Shown here one piece after another: positions 35,621 through 47,318 of a stretch of 60,000 nt of DNA. Every line of letters begins with the position of its first letter. The stretch's first letter is position 1. Origin of the DNA: Membranipora membranacea (taxonomy: Eukaryota > Bryozoa > Gymnolaemata > Cheilostomatida > Membraniporidae); contig OU612074.1 of assembly GCA_914767715.1 (NCBI GenBank), forward strand, positions 389,501-449,500. Direction: 5' to 3'. Under the pieces are notes generated by a model. That model made no database searches and was not told the DNA's origin. It saw only the letters and a list, made by a program, of their open reading frames with translations. The translations under genes and the position numbers were made by a program.

Positions 35621-37626
35621 ATGAAGGTCACACTTGCACTCGCTCTCCTAGTATGCCTGATCGCACTCACTGCCGGTGCACGATACAACCCAAACTGCTG
35701 CGCCAGATGTCCCTGTAACACACCAAGCAGCCGTTACTTCGCAGGCAATAACTTCGGGAGTCATAACAGAGGACACAGTGGAGGCAGAGGGTTCGGTGGA
35801 GGACGTGTGATCCCAGTCGGCGGACGTGTGATCGGTGGAAATCATCTGGGCGGAGGTCTCATCAATGGCGGAGGCCTTATTAACCGTGGTGGACTTATTG
35901 GTGGAGGTAAGAAAACTTCTTACTAAACTCTAGTCATTGCCAACTCTTATTTGATGTAAAAATGCTACTGTCTATTGAAACAATATATCCTATGTCCTAC
36001 ATGAAGATGCTGTCATATGCAAAGCTTCTACCTGCTGTTGATTGAGGAAAACAGACTGACTAACTTAATTTTTCTTACAGGTCTGGGACTACAAAACAAC
36101 TTGGCTAGTAACAATTTTGTGAACAGCGCAAACTTTGTCTCAGGAAACCACAATGCTCATGTCAGCTCGAGAAGTTCAGTCAGTAAGTATAATACCCTCA
36201 AGAAGTGAATATGAGCTAGAACTGAGTTTGGGTTCACTTATTGTTGGCTACCAACTCATAACAGCGTTAATGGAGAAAATTTCCTCGACCGGAGAAAATA
36301 CCATGTAATGCTGCACCTTCAATGACGATGAGATTATTTTTTGATTTAAAACTTCTAGATTTGCCAGTGCTTTATTGGATGCTGAAAATCAATCAATCTT
36401 CCAATCGACTATAAGGATTGATAAGTTTTCAGTTTACTGCCATCTCATATAGTTGGATGCTCTGTTTCGTGTAACCTGAAAAGAAAATTGAATTTTCTTT
36501 TTTGTACAGTTGTAAGGTCGGTCCGACCTAGCAGAGTAACTTGTTTTCAAACCTCGTAGGTCTTAATACCAATCAGACCACAGAATTGAATGATTGCTTC
36601 CTTCCATCTGTAATCAATCAAATGACACATAAGCCAATTATTATGATTTGTTGGGTAATATATCATAGTTAGTGGATTGGCTTGATCTCTCATAATTCAT
36701 GAAATAAGGAAACACTGATGAATTATGGATGTCCTTTGGTCAGAAGAAATTAAGTTCCTGTCGAAGATTTAGGGATAAGATATTTCATCCTACTTTGATT
36801 TGGTCTATGTGAATAATGTTGCCGGTCTGCTCCTAAAAAAGAGTATTGAGCAAATTAATTAATCCATTAAGAAAGATAAGTAGTGATAACACACTTCAAT
36901 GAACACCAATTAAGAAATAACTTGGTTATTGACACATTTTTCCGATTGTGGTTAAAATACATTGAAAAATAGGATTAGTGACAGTATTAGCATTAATATA
37001 TACAGATATCATTTATCAGTTGTTGACTCATTTCTGTGTGCTTACCTTGAAGTCTTACGGCTTCACAGCCCATATCCCTTGCTTTGAATCTTTGTGGTGT
37101 TTATTAAATAGTTATGACCCTTGATGTTCTGCCTCCATTCCTCCAAGCCTTTAATTATGAGTAACCCACTTCCTGCCTGAAAACTGAAATATGTCTGATT
37201 GTTTTAACAATTGTCTTTCTGTGTGACAAAATGGCACTACTAATATGACCTTTTTTCTTTAACACACCATTAGATTTTCTCTTTTTTTGCAGGATTGAAC
37301 TTTGCAGCTGATCATCAACACTCAGCAGGAGTTAACACTGGTTTTTCCAGCGGAAATACTTTCAATGCTGGAAACAATCTTATAGCAGTAAGTTGAATTA
37401 ATGCCATCATTTTCCATGTTTTTTGTTCAGAAACCAAGAAAAATGAATTAAAATCATACTTTGTTTAGTTGCATTTCCCACCATTAGAGAGTACATTTGT
37501 TGTTACTGAGTAGCTCAAGTTACGTTCCAGCTGATCGGCATTGATGTTGAAATTTCCAATAGAAGGAACGTTATTTTACTTTTTCAGAGCAACGGATTCA
37601 ACGGAATAATAGGAAAGAAGAGATAA
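35621..37626 (+). CDS. G1: secreted Gly/Asn-rich peptide precursor, intact
   Basis: The coding exons are 35621-35906, 36081-36182, 37293-37387 and 37588-37626, all with GT/AG borders. Their phases (1, 1, 0) are the same as in the paralogues, and the product is 173 residues. Residues 1-20 (MKVTLALALLVCLIALTAGA) form a signal peptide. The mature start holds NPNCCARCPCN, a compact CCxxCxC cluster. Then come a Gly/Arg-rich stretch and GGGLINGGGLINRGG repeats, an Asn-rich segment (NNLASNNFVNSANF) and a His-containing segment (ADHQHSAGVNTG). The C terminus is GIIGKKR, Gly followed by three basic residues, which resembles an amidation and processing signal. A possible AATAAA lies at 38065. I do not recognise the family. 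A secreted antimicrobial, structural or signalling peptide is possible, and nothing in the sequence decides among these. Confidence 0.85.
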
Positions 37627-38550
37627 GCACATTCATCCAGTCGCCGCTCTACTACCCAACTGCGTACTTATCCCTATAATTTTTTGAATGAGTGTTTGAA
37701 TGAGGTCTAAATTGAGTTCACAAAAGTTACTCGTTATAAGTTTCTGTTCATGTGTTATTCAGATCAGGCCAGATCAACTGGTGACCTAATTATTATTCTT
37801 ATTACGAGATTTGACAAATCCAGAGTCTGGATGCATTTTAGTCCTGATCATCTTCACAGGCCAACTGAAAGATCTCTGTCTAAAGCCTGTTATTGTTATT
37901 CTATTACGTTAAAATCAAATTGAAATTTTCATTTTTAATTCTTTCATTGAGTTGTTTGTTAAAATTTGCAATATCCCATTATGACTATTTTTGTTTTTGT
38001 TTGAAGACGGTTGACTTTTTGCCTTCTTATTATTTGTTATCTTAATACACACTACACAATCTTCAATAAAATCTGTAAATAATTTGCTTTCAATTCTGTT
38101 CAATTGAAATGGGTGTTGGACCTGTGATATTATCAGTCATAGGTCAGCCTATTTGACATTAATTTCAAAACGAATGTTCAACTCAGACAATTCTTACCAC
38201 TCTGATTTGAGTAACTTTAGAAACCGATCACAGTCCACATGTTCAACACAGAAGAACAGTATACATGCAACAGTGTTTGCGACAAAAGGAACCAACCAAC
38301 CACCAGTCACTAATAGCGTAAACTTCCTTGTGACCTGAAGCCTTAGGAAAGGCTGTCTGCAATAAATAATCAAACAGTTACGACCTTTGGCAAGGCTTAG
38401 GTACTAATAGAACCATAACTGTTTTTTAGGTTGACAGTTAGAGCTTCATTGAGGCTCATAGCCAGACATCAGAATAATCAATACGTCTGTTAATTCAAAA
38501 AAAGCTTAGGGTTATCTTCCTATGTTAATAAAGAACATAACGCTGGAGTA
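37627..38550. other. G1 3' UTR and intergenic
   Basis: Likely 3' UTR up to the AATAAA at 38065-38070. No gene beyond it; the frame at 38153-38338 is unsupported. Confidence 0.4.
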
Positions 38551-38815
38551 GGAGGTAGCTCAGTTGGTTAGAGCGCCGTCCCTTCAGCATGCAAATGTTG
38601 AAGGACGTGGGTTCGAATCCCACTGAAGTCTCCTGACTGCTGGGGTTTGGCTGGACCCCCAGGTGTGCTCCGACCTGCCTGCAAACTGAGAGCAAATGGG
38701 CGCAGATATTGCAGCTTAGCCCCCAAGGCAATTAGTATTTCGCCGCCCATGCTTCGGGATGTGGCGAGTGATATAACATCTGATTTTAATCAACCTTAAT
38801 CAACCTATTGATTAT
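38551..38815 (+). mobile_element. tRNA-derived SINE, copy 1
   Basis: The tRNA-like head (GGAGGTAGCTCAGTTGGTTA; B-box GGTTCGAATCCC) is followed by a body with CCCCCAGGTGTGCTCCGACC and TATTTCGCCGCCCATGC. It ends in a TTAATCAACC-repeat tail. The body matches the copy at 40107. The A and B boxes imply RNA polymerase III transcription. Confidence 0.9.
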
Positions 38816-39943
38816 TTTTAAGTGCTCGGCTAGATTGTAAGATGATAGATGCACAGGAAGATGCCTGGTGATATTTGGTGATATTAGTTATGTTTGGTCA
38901 GGGTGGTTACAGGCACTAAATGACACCAGCTAGGTGTATATATATACAGTATTATCTCAATTATTGAAATTTAGTTGTCAGGTGGATGCTTGTGAATTTC
39001 ATGGTTGAACAGCCAATCAGCTAACCAAGGCGGACATACCTCATTGCAGTTGACTTTGGTGTCATACTCTGAATAATGGGAGGGTTGGTTATGACTTGAA
39101 TGCATACTGCAGTGCAAGATCTCGGTGAATCAACTTATAATGCTGATCATAATAGTGGGATAGTGTATTTACCTGACAGGATACAACCCTCGGTTAAAAT
39201 TTACAACATAGCAACTTGAATTTGAATTATATAATCATAACTTTATATTCTAGTATTTGCACTTATTTTATAATTTATTATATTTATATTATGAGTTCCA
39301 CTTTATCGACCAGAGATTTGTACACATGAGGCATTTATTCTAAAGTTCTGTTCAAAGATTAAGTCCATCTAAGAATGGACCGGGATTCCATTACAGGGCA
39401 CCTCAAATCTCTATTTCGCATCCGAAATTATTCATAACTGTGTTACCATCCCATGTCAAAGTATCAAACCTGGATCTCTAAGAGCGGTTAATGACCACAT
39501 CCCTGACCCTATCGCCTTATTCTTAGTCCAGAAAAATAATTTTGTATTTTTAATTCTGGATCAAGTATATGCAAGTTTCTGAGTTTAAACAAAAGTAAAA
39601 TTTCTAGGTTGACACATGAAATCATAATTGAATAATTTCAACTATTAAAACCAAAAGATTATTGAACAGATACAAATTATCATTTTTGTATATTTATAAA
39701 GGGTGATTAAATGAAAGAATGAAACTGGTCATTATAGTTTGTAATCACACATTGTTACCATCTTAGAAAGCATCCATCCATTGGATTTTTCACATGCCAT
39801 CATGATACAAAAATGAGTGGAACTGTTGGTCAGAAAAACACAAAAAGGTAAACAAAGGTAATTCCAATTTAGAGCTCAGTCAAAAATTGACACATTGGAA
39901 TAAAAGAATTAGTGGTTAACAGGAGATTAGAAGTTTGTTACTT
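38816..39943. other. Intergenic between converging G1 and G2
   Basis: AT-rich with no gene seen. Confidence 0.4.
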
Positions 39944-40106
39944 TTATCTCCTCTTTCCAACGAGCCCCTGTTCTGAAAGTATAAAATGAAATGCATTCAA
40001 TTGGATATTAAGCATAATACTCTCAATTAAATTATTTTTGCACACAGTGGAATTTAAAAAAAAAACAATTTCTTATGACTTTTTGTAGTCGAGTAGTTGA
40101 AAAATA

Positions 40107-40352
40107 GGAGGTGGCTCAGTTGGTTAGAGCGCCGCACTTCAACACGCAAGTGTTGAAGGTCGTTGGTTCGAATCCCACTGCAGTCCATCTTCTACTGGGG
40201 ATTGGTTGGTCCCCCAGGTGTGCTCCGACCTGCCTGCAAACAGAGAGCAAATTGGCGCAGATATTGCGGCCTCGCCAATAAGGCAATAATATTTCGCCGC
40301 CCATGCCTCGGGATGGGCGAGTGATTCGGATTTTAATAAACCTTTAATTGCA
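40107..40352 (+). mobile_element. tRNA-derived SINE, copy 2 (inside G2 intron 4)
   Basis: Same head and body as the copy at 38551, with A-box TGGCTCAGTTGG, B-box GGTTCGAATCCC and the shared CCCCCAGGTGTGCTCCGACC block. The tail is shorter (TTTTAATAAACC). It is inserted antisense to G2. Confidence 0.9.
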
Positions 40353-40820
40353 GATTTAAGTTTGTCCAACATATCGGCGATCTTCAAATGGGTATTTAAT
40401 AAAAGTACAAGTTTTAATCACTTGTCCCTCATACAGAATGAAAGATTTAATCACAGTTTTATAGCATAAATTATCTTACCAGTAAGAGATTGTTGCCAGC
40501 ATTAAAAGTATTTCCAGTATTTAAATTGTTATTCACGCTTGCAGAGTGTTGATGATCAGCTTCATAATTAAATTCTGAAAAAAAGAACCAAAGTATGTCA
40601 AACAGATGGTCATCAAATTGAGGAGATGAAAGTCTTTGCTTACAGTAAGCATAAAATCAGTTACTTAAATCCAGACGAAGCACTAGAGGCCCCTGTATCT
40701 CACCCTGACTGCATGTTGAGGTTATACCATCACACACTTCGAAGCCAATTGCCATGATTTTTTTTTCATAACAATCAATCGTTAATGAATGTCTATAGGC
40801 ATCAGATAAAAACCTGCCAG

Positions 40821-40852
40821 TCACAGAGTAACGGTATATATCCTTACTCTGC
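40821..40852. repeat. Collapsed remnant of the palindromic transposon ends
   Basis: TCACAGAGTAACGGTATATA is directly followed by TCCTTACTCTG, which is the two ends of the 700-bp palindrome family joined with no interior. It resembles the inverted end that closes the array at 30770. Confidence 0.6.
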
Positions 40853-41235
40853 AGCTGCCAGTTCTATCCGATAAAACCATATAGTAATAATGAGCATTTG
40901 ATTTTCAGCGCTAACCCGATAAGAGGGCATGGCTTGACAATAAATTACTTCTGCCGTTCCAAGTTTAGGTCAGTTACAGATTGAATAGGAGACGATTTAT
41001 TTTCTTAAATGTTGTTTAAATGCATTTACTGAACTGCTCTGGCTAATTTGTCAGTTGTGGGTCCCTGTAGCATAGTTAGCGCTGTTAACTAGATTGTTAC
41101 TAGCCAAGTTGTTTCCTAGTCCGACTCCAAGACCTGTAAATGTGAGTGTTAGCATTTTTAGCCTGAAACCAGATGGCCTATGTGACCCTGTTAGTGAATG
41201 GGAGTGGCTGCATCCTAATCTAACACAGTATGACA

Positions 41236-41557
41236 CATGGGCGTATATTACCACCCACGACACACGACAAGTCGTTGGTTCAATTAGAATTGAAACAAAA
41301 AATTTATTAAATTTTTTTTTTGAAAAAAATTATTTTTTTTATTTTTTTGTTTGGATTTTCATCCTTAAAACATCTTCTAAGAGTAGTTTTTCATGCTCTT
41401 TCCATATAAAACACCCATTTCTGGGTACAAATTGAATTTAATGGGTGAAAAACCATAAAAATGTCAAACATTGCGAATAAGTTCGCGAAATTTTCGCGCG
41501 CGAGTTGTGTCTGGGGTGAAAAGTGGTGGGTCAGATTTTTCGGAATATACGCCCATG
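41236..41557. mobile_element. hAT-like MITE, copy C (in G2 intron 2)
   Basis: The ends CATGGGCGTATATT and AATATACGCCCATG are perfect inverted repeats related to copies A and B. Flanks GTATGACA (41228-41235) and TTATGACA (41558-41565) form an 8-bp duplication with one mismatch. The 322-bp interior lacks the tRNA-like core and is unlike copies A and B. Open frames across it are spurious. Confidence 0.8.
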
Positions 41558-42310
41558 TTATGACAGTTTTTCAAAGGACCCATGTTTTCTTTTATATATC
41601 ACATATCAGCGAACAAGGTTATTATCTTACCATTATTAATGAGTCCACTATTGCTGATAAGTGCGCCACCATTAACTAGTGCTGCGCCATTACCTAGTGC
41701 TGCACCATTAACTAGTGCTGCACCATTAACTAGCCCTGCACTATGTACTAGTGCCCCATTATGAACAAGTCCTCCGCTGTTAACAAAACCTGTGCTAACA
41801 ACTGGGATCACTTGTGCTCCAACGAATCCTCCAGCTTCGACATTTCTCCTTCTACCAGCTCTGCTTCCTACATTGTTACTTTCTGTGAAGTATTTACTTC
41901 CAGGTACATTACAAGGACATCTGGTGCAGCAGATTGGGTTGTTTTGTGCATCAACAGCAAGTGCGATCACGCATACTAGGAGAGCAAGTGTAAGTGTAAC
42001 CTCCATTGTGAGTCGATTGATCTAATCTGCAAATCATCAAAACATTCAAGTATTCATCTAGCAAAGTCTAAAATAATACACGTCATACGGTTGCAAAAAG
42101 TGGACCCACCATTTTGATTAGCACTTATTTCTATATTAGAGGGGCCTAATGTCCCACAGAATTTGTATATCATTTTAGTGTGGAGAAATAAGCTTCACAG
42201 TTATGTTATTGTATAATAGAGATATAACAAAGAAGCTAGTAACATAGATAATATCAACACAGCAATGTCAACATAAAAATAAACTTGTTTTTCTCTCTAT
42301 AAATTCTCAC

Positions 42311-42860
42311 CTTGATAATCAAACGTTTTTTTTGTAAAAGTCAAAGTTTCTCTTTTGAGAAGACTTGTAGTTATGTCTATGGTCCCTCTCTGCCCGACCT
42401 TATATACCTGATCTGATCTGATCTGTGAAACAGCCTGGTGATAACATTCAGATGTCTGTGATAGCTAATTAATTAAATTAACCAAAAGGAACTTTTTAAT
42501 GTGAAAAATAATAATTATGATTTTATTTATATCACTTGATTTAAAACACGACTTGGTAAGTATTTTCCACAGCTGTGTTGAAACGAACATTGACAGGATT
42601 ATGTGTGACTAAGCAAAATATCCAGACTCATTGACCTAAATATTCTGATATTATTCTGATATTCTGATATTCTGAACCAGTGATGCATCATCGTTGACCA
42701 TCACTATAAGTAGAGTTATTAGGCTCCCTGGTGCTAACTAGTATGGCTATGGGACTGTCAAATGTCAATCAATTCTCATACACCACCAATAACATATTGC
42801 TGAGACTAAATATAAGTCCAATCAATTATCATTATGTCAATAATCAAGCAAAAGACATAG
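42311..42860 (-). promoter_or_regulatory. G2 untranslated exon 1, TATA box and upstream blocks
   Basis: Exon 1 runs from about 42375 to 42311 (donor AAG|GTGAGA). The TATA box is TATATAAGG read leftward from 42406. Upstream (rightward) are the AAAAAGTTCC box near 42490 and the distal block at about 42580-42740 (GTGTGACTAAGCA, CCAGTGATGCATCATCGTTG), the reverse complement of the G1 block. A further shared stretch (ACTAAATATAAGTCCAATCA) is near 42807. Confidence 0.65.
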
Positions 42861-44667
42861 TATCAGCTCCACTTTATTCTCACAAAATCTACATATTATT
42901 TAAAGAATAATATTCCCATTAGCGGTTATAGGACCAGGTGTCTTTCAATATATGAAAATGTGTGACAGTAAATACTGCATAAATAAGATCAAGAAGCTTC
43001 AGCATTGCTTCTCAGTTAGTCTGACCCCCCCAGACTTTGCCCCCTGTCCGACGGCCCCCCGGAGGGGAAAAAGTCTGAGAACAATGCAGGATTTCGCTGG
43101 AGTTGTCTGCTCTTGAGTGTTATAAGTTAATCAAGGGGAGCACTAAAACTGCAATATCTATTGATTTCTATTCATACCACCTACTATATTGCTCCAGGTA
43201 TGAGAGTATTCCAGTCAGACACTGGGAAAAGTAGCCTCATGTTTGGGAAATACCCATGAGCAGAGATATTCACTGCCAAGTAGTGAAGAAAATGTCAGCC
43301 AGAATTTCTTTCATTTTGAATAAGGGCGGTCATTCATGACATTGACAAAAGGTCATACAATGTGTATTATTGGACCCTAGGCTATATGAAGTAAGATTAA
43401 TGTAGAAGTAATGAGAGGAAAAATCCAAGCAAATCCTGCACAGTGCGTAGACTACTTCTCAGTGTGAAATCACTTCATTCTATGATAAATAACTGCACAT
43501 GAAAATGTTATGGTCGATTTAATAAGAAAAATCATTTTGTGTAGTTGGTGGGATTATTTGATTTTATTAAATTCGGAAACAGAGATCAGATATGATTGGT
43601 TTGTGATGTAATTTGAGATTATAGTGTAGTAGGTGAATGATAAGGCAACATCTCATTGTGAATGAGCTGAGTTTTATTTATCAGGTTTATCAGTGCACAG
43701 ATTATATTTCCACCTGGCTATATACCAGATACTACAATAGTTTTCTGTATTGTGGTGATTGGTAATTATATGTGGTTTATTATTTATCATTGAAGCATCT
43801 TATATTGGGTACAATACAATTGGCACAGAACAGCAATTGCACATGTCGTACAGTTCCTGGTCAATTGCACATTAAACTCAATGGCACATAACTATTTATT
43901 GTACAATAAATGATTATAGTTTTATTAATAAATCTTGTACAAAAACTTCTGTTTGTGATTTATGAGCTGTGTTGCCAGAAATATGTACCAATCTTTGTGT
44001 GACTAAGCAGAAAATTGACCATCATGTTCTGAGTACGTCCTAAACCAGTAATTTATTATCATTGACCATCATAATCAATGGCTGGAGGTGTGTGGATCTA
44101 GTTATAAGGCTCCTTTGTCAATTTTGACATTAATTAAGAAACTGCAAAGGGATATGACGTATAGTACTGTCAATCAATGCCCACGTTTCCATCCCTATAA
44201 TGATGAGACTGAATATAAGTTCAATCAATTATATTCATGTCCATAAACAGAAATAAGACATTTCTTTCAACACAGCTATATTTTACCAACATCTATATAA
44301 ATGCTCATTTGAGAAAAATTAACATTAGCAGTCATATATTTTGATGACGTCAACACAGAAAAATTACTTAAGTTTTGTTAAATTTATTTATTTTGTTATT
44401 TTATTATTCTTAACTTGATCCGTCGTTATCATGTGATAATTCAAACAGTCCACAGGTGATACGGGTAAAAAATGAATATTTCTTCAACATGTATGACATT
44501 TACCACATGAATAGTTAGTATCATACCGCAAGACACGGTAAAAGAAGCTCCGATTTCACTCAGCGATTTGGTGTAAAAGTGTTGATGTTGATGTTGAAGT
44601 GTTTTGATGTAATTAAAGTTGTGGAGAAGAAGACTTTTATGCAGCGATTTGAGTTTTCTGGTAAAAA
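42861..44667. other. Intergenic with a second copy of the upstream module
   Basis: About 43915-44280 repeats the G2 distal block (GTGTGACTAAGCAGAAAATTG, CCAGTAATTTATTATCATTG, GAATATAAGTTCAATCAATT). A CRE palindrome TGACGTCA lies at 44345-44352. No gene was seen. Confidence 0.5.
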
Positions 44668-44897
44668 GCTTGAAGGTTGGACATTTCAGAAAAGTTAGAA
44701 ATCAGTGTTTAGGATAAATACAGAATAAATTATGACCTATCAACAATGGTTATGTCTGCCTCACAAAACTCCATTGCAACATATATAAAATCTGAAATCG
44801 ACAGGTGGCCAGATTGATGAATTTGCCCCAGTGGATAAAAACCGCAGGCACTATAACGATCATTGAAGTGTCCCCTCTGTATATCCTTACTCTGTGA
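44668..44897. mobile_element. Half copy of the 700-bp palindromic transposon
   Basis: Only the right arm is present, from AGCTTGAAGGTTGGACATTT to the terminal CTTACTCTGTGA. The left arm and centre are missing and there is no target duplication. The small minus-strand frame here is transposon sequence. Confidence 0.85.
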
Positions 44898-45569
44898 TGA
44901 GCTGCTACGGTTGTAATAAGAAAACATGTAAATGTTCTTACATGATTAGCAGAGAAAATGCTGGCAAGTGATCTCTACGGTGTGATAACTGAATTTTTCT
45001 GCAAAATTAAATATCCCCTTCCCCCCCCCCCCCGCCAAATTCTTACAGTCATTACGGTGATAAGAAAATGCATGCACAAATCATCAACAACCAGGTGCCG
45101 AAATTCACTAATTACCCAATCATCTCAGAGATATGGTTTCAAACACGCATTGTATAATCCAGGGTATATCACACCTCTATGATTAATATAACCAAAAATA
45201 TACTGTCATGCTGAAACAAGCAGCCTGCTGTGTTTGAGTTGCCTATATAAACTAACAAAACCTCTAATCTGAACAGGTAGCACTGCCTAAGCTATGATCT
45301 TCAAGCATAAAGTAATTGATGGCTGTTCTTTTGTTGAGGAGGATATGCGTGGATCTCATTAATTGATACAGGCACCATCTATTCTCATATATAATTAGCT
45401 CTTGCTGAGAAAGCAATAGTGATATATGGGACCTGTCAATCACAGACTATATTAAGAGCTAATCGATCATAATCATGCCAATATACAAAAACAAAAATCA
45501 TTTCAAAACTTTCAACACACTGTGACAATTCAAGAGCATCTATCATTTATTCATTAAATGTTGTATAAA
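44898..45569. other. Intergenic with another upstream-module fragment
   Basis: The segment 45340-45490 (GGACCTGTCAATCACAGACT, ATCGATCATAATCATGCCAA) weakly matches the distal upstream regions of G2 and G4. A run of 12 C lies near 45023. Confidence 0.4.
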
Positions 45570-45574
45570 TAGTA

Positions 45575-46276
45575 TCACAGAGTAAGGATATACAGAGGGG
45601 ACACTTCAATGATCGTTATAGTGCCTGCGGTTTTGATCCACTGGAGGAAAATCATCAATCTGGCCACCTGCAAATTTCAATAATTATATAAGTTACAATG
45701 TAACGTTTTATGTAGACATTCCTAGCTTTGATAGGTCATAATTCATTCTGTATTTATCCCAAAGACTGGTTGCTAACTTTCTTGAAATGACCAACCTTTA
45801 AGCTATACACCATATTATTGTCATTTTTTGCTAGGATACATAGGCTATGAGTAATCCAGGTTTTTAAAATGAGTTTTATCATATAGATTTACATGGGGCT
45901 TAGGTCAATGCACGGACATTTCCTAATTTTGATGACCAGCCGTCTATCAATTGTCACATGTAAATCTATATGAAAAAACTCATTTTAAAAACCTGGATTA
46001 CTCTTAGCCTATGAATCCTTGCACAAAATGACAATGATATGGTGTATAGCTTGAAGGTTGGACATTTCAACAAAGTTGGAAATCAGTCTTTAGAATAAAT
46101 ACAGAATGAATTATGGCCCATCAAAGGTAGGGATGTCTGCAAGAAAAATGTCATTATAACATAGAGATAATGAGTTTTTGGCATCCAGCTGTGCACAATT
46201 TTCCCCCAGTGAATCAAAAACCGCAGGCACTATAACTATCATTGAACTGTCCTCTCTGCATATCCTTACTCTGTGA
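45575..46276. mobile_element. 700-bp palindromic transposon, copy 2
   Basis: Ends TCACAGAGTAAGGATA and its complement, flanked by the TAGTA duplication (45570-45574, 46277-46281). The arms pair along their length except for one segment near 46170-46200, which carries the CCAGCTGTGCACAATT variant also found in one arm of copy 1. Confidence 0.9.
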
Positions 46277-46299
46277 TAGTATCATTAGAATTCGTATCA

Positions 46300-47049
46300 A
46301 CATTGGTCAACGTCAACAAAGCAGCATGAACTAATGATTTACATTCCACTGTCATAATTAAAGGCTTTGAGTCAATAGCTGCTGTAATATCCTGTGTGTC
46401 TCACAAATCCATGAGTGTTCTAAGTAGGCCAAGCAAAAAGGAAAAACTCAGGCTAAATCTCAAAATTACTGTCACCTTTTACATTTTTGTTGACCAAACA
46501 CTAGATGGACCTCTTCGGTAGTGTTGTATTGTGCCAGCAAAAATGAAAATGAGCCGTGCCACTGAAATTTCCCTAAATTCGTGTACGAGCCGGGTCGAGT
46601 CGAAAAGAGTGCGTGAAATGGATTTACATTACGACTTCATAAGTTGAAGTCCTACACTGTCTTGGTTTGATCCATACACATCCTTGTACCAATTGTAATA
46701 GTCGATGATATTGCTTTCCTGGCTGAATATGACATGACAATACAAAAATATTTTCTGCTTAGTCACACATATTTGCTAACCTCTGCTGCAATTGCAATTT
46801 GCTGATAAGAATGTTTTTACACTGCATGACATAAATAGAATTGAAATCTTTAAATGCCATGATCAAATCTTCCTGCTGAATAATTCAATCAGGGTTACGG
46901 TAGATCGTATTGACAGATCTGAGGGATATATAAGGAGGTGTGCAGGGAGAAATAAGACATAACTACAAATCTTCTCAGAGTAGACAGCACAGATAGGAAG
47001 AGGATTCAGACTTCATAATACCAGCTTTTCATTACCACACAAACTTAAG
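46300..47049 (+). promoter_or_regulatory. G3 upstream blocks, TATA box and untranslated exon 1
   Basis: The distal block lies at about 46640-46780 (GTACCAATTGTAATAGTCGA, TGCTTTCCTGGCT, TTAGTCACACA). An ATCTTCCTGCTGAATAATTC box is near 46867. TATATAAGGAGG starts at 46927. Exon 1 runs from about 46957 to 47049 (CTTAAG|GTAAGA). A degenerate GTCAACGTCAAC sits near 46305. The promoter looks intact although the coding part is damaged. Confidence 0.65.
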
Positions 47050-47318
47050 GTAAGATTTTAAATATTAAAACAACTGCTCCCTTATCACAACGTTAGGTGA
47101 GACTTGACCAGAAAAAATTGTAATATCAGTAGCAATTGTAAGCGGATAGGTCTCATTGTTCCACGCATTACATTTGAACTTTATTTCCCAAAAATCTTTT
47201 ACGAAAAAAATTATTTTGAACTTCTTATTTTAACACATTTCCAAATGGTTAATGCCATACAAACGTTCTAGATCATTGTTTTTGACAATGTATTTTTTTG
47301 AATTTTCTGATAAGATCA

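Larger units (their letters stand above)
39944..42006 (-). pseudogene. G2: damaged copy of the secreted Gly/Asn-rich peptide gene
   Basis: Exon 2 (coding from 42006 to 41631) is open and encodes a signal peptide, NPICCTRCPCNVPGSKYF and an expanded series of Ala-Leu-Val-Asn-Gly units. Exon 3 (from 41133) has TGA at 41053-41051 where the paralogues have Ala, after ATGTHN, and about four bases are lost at its donor. Exon 4 (40574-40480) is intact. Exon 5 (39972-39944) has lost one base, so the Gly-basic tail is out of frame. An hAT-like element sits in intron 2 and a SINE in intron 4. A truncated protein of about 152 residues could still be made, because promoter, exon 1 and exon 2 look sound. 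I call it a decaying gene. Confidence 0.75.

Noticed and set aside
38551-40352. Functional tRNA genes at the two SINE heads
   Set aside because: The tRNA-like heads are joined to a shared 160-bp body and a repeat tail, so they are SINEs.
41094-41679. Plus-strand frames within G2
   Set aside because: They cross G2 exon 3 antisense and the hAT-like element; low-complexity poly-T segment.
41761-42025. Plus-strand frames across G2 exon 2
   Set aside because: Antisense shadows of the peptide gene.
44730-44927. 65-codon minus frame
   Set aside because: It lies mostly within the half copy of the palindromic transposon.
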